Source of the DNA: an uncultured Clostridia bacterium | Lineage (GTDB): Bacteria; Bacillota; Clostridia; Christensenellales; Aristaeellaceae | Direction: 5' to 3' | DNA length: 5,299 nt | Assembly (NCBI GenBank): GCA_946409855.1 | Contig: CAMJXZ010000244.1 | Span: 1-5,299, forward strand | In this document: in pieces, positions 4,527 to 5,299 of the stretch | Numbering within the stretch: position 1 is the stretch's first letter | Layout: each line of letters begins with the position of its first letter | The notes under the pieces: generated by a model | The model's input: the letters and a program-made list of their open reading frames with translations, nothing else | The model's database searches: none | Told to the model about the DNA's origin: nothing | Position numbers and translations under genes: made by a program

Positions 4527-5299
4527 ATGACAAAAAAAGAATCGGTCATCGTGCTGCTGTCCATCACCCTGTGCTGGAGTTCCTCCTATGTCTTTATCAA
4601 AGCGGTGCCGGACGACCTCTCGGTTTATTCCTATCTGGCGCTTACCTCCGGGGCGGCGGCCCTGCTGCTGTCCATCCTGTCCTGGAAGCGCTTCCGGGCC
4701 ATGAACCGGAGAACGCTCTGGCAGGGGCTGGTTCTGGGCCTGCTCATCACCGGCAACATGGCCTTTGAAAAGCTGGGGCTGGACCATCTGCCCGCTTCCT
4801 CGGTCAGCGCCCTGGAGGCTCTCAACATCATCATCGTGCCCATCATCCTGCTGCTGAAGAGGAAGTTCCCCACGCTGAACAACATGGTTGGCATCGCGAT
4901 CATCTTACTGGGGATCGTCATCACCAGTCTCTCCTCGATGAAGGGCGGCGGAGTGCTGGGGATCCTGTTCATCATCGGCTCCTGCGTGATGATGTCCCTC
5001 TATACCATCCTGGCCACCGAATACACCAAAGAAAACGATCCCATACTCCTGACCATCCTCCAGCTGATCGTTACGGCCGTGACGGGATTCATCCTGTGGA
5101 CCGCCACGGACCCGGCATCCCTGGGCAGGATCCGGTGGTCCAATGAGACCATCTCGTACATCTTTATCCTGGCTTTCTTCTCCAAGGCCTACGCCTACAC
5201 CATGCTGATGTACGCGGACCGGTACGCGGACGCCATCAGCGTGACCGTGATCGCCGCGCTGGACCCCGTCGTCACCCTGCTGATGGCGCTCGTCATCCC
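4527..5299 (+). CDS. EamA/DMT-family transporter, 3' end outside window
   Basis: Integral cytoplasmic-membrane permease of the drug/metabolite transporter superfamily. The first 257 residues are visible; complete members have about 290-310 residues and ten helices, so the last helix or so is missing. Hydrophobic segments lie near residues 5-25, 34-52, 64-80, 92-110, 119-134, 142-160, 172-191, 210-229 and 237-257. Typical family marks are the N-terminal LCWSSSYVFIKAVPDD (15-30), GLDHLPASSVSALEALNIII (84-103; the end of the first repeat) and, in the second repeat, DRYADAISVTVIAALDPVVT (231-250), echoing the same motif. The start follows GGGAG (4516-4520) by 6 nt. It has its own promoter. Members export amino acids, nucleosides or drugs, and the substrate cannot be told from sequence. 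Confidence 0.92.
   Translation, partial: MTKKESVIVLLSITLCWSSSYVFIKAVPDDLSVYSYLALTSGAAALLLSILSWKRFRAMNRRTLWQGLVLGLLITGNMAFEKLGLDHLPASSVSALEALNIIIVPIILLLKRKFPTLNNMVGIAIILLGIVITSLSSMKGGGVLGILFIIGSCVMMSLYTILATEYTKENDPILLTILQLIVTAVTGFILWTATDPASLGRIRWSNETISYIFILAFFSKAYAYTMLMYADRYADAISVTVIAALDPVVTLLMALVI

Noticed and set aside
1..5299. CRISPR arrays, tRNA or rRNA genes, insertion sequences, attachment sites
   Set aside because: No regularly spaced repeats, cloverleaf-like sequence, transposase frame or long terminal inverted repeats were seen on either strand.

Overview
The window is about 60% GC by eye, and every supported gene lies on the + strand. The first gene is the 3' end of an FtsK/SpoIIIE DNA translocase whose sequence style (acidic linker, then a C-terminal winged helix) resembles that of Clostridia. 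The Shine-Dalgarno sites are strong and A/G-rich, and the small accessory genes resemble Firmicutes families. A GC-rich member of the Clostridia is the best guess. There is no rRNA or other decisive marker, so this is inference.

Layout. (1) 1-479: ftsK C-terminus, closed by a textbook intrinsic terminator at 491-519. (2) 558-4304: five co-directional genes, namely a HEAT-repeat protein, a small GNAT acetyltransferase, a 494-residue protein joining an AadA-like nucleotidyltransferase to a GNAT domain, a one-domain MGMT/ATL-like protein (Cys retained), and a small cysteine-rich CCG-domain (Fe-S)-binding protein. The last gene is interrupted by a frameshift at a run of nine A. The nucleotidyltransferase-GNAT and MGMT genes overlap by 20 nt, and the MGMT and CCG genes are 21 nt apart, so these three are almost certainly co-transcribed. 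No clear promoter is visible between the ftsK terminator and the HEAT gene. (3) 4305-5299: a strong sigma-70/sigma-A type promoter (extended -10), a leader of about 115 nt with several hairpins, and the start of an EamA-type membrane transporter that runs off the window.

How the genes may work together. Apart from ftsK these look like accessory genes. A plausible theme is handling of small toxic molecules and DNA damage: an aminoglycoside-adenylyltransferase-like fusion, a second GNAT, an alkylguanine-alkyltransferase-like protein, and a separately promoted drug/metabolite-type exporter. Nothing in the sequence proves a shared pathway. The points most worth attention are the nucleotidyltransferase-GNAT fusion and the A9 frameshift near the start of the CCG-domain gene.
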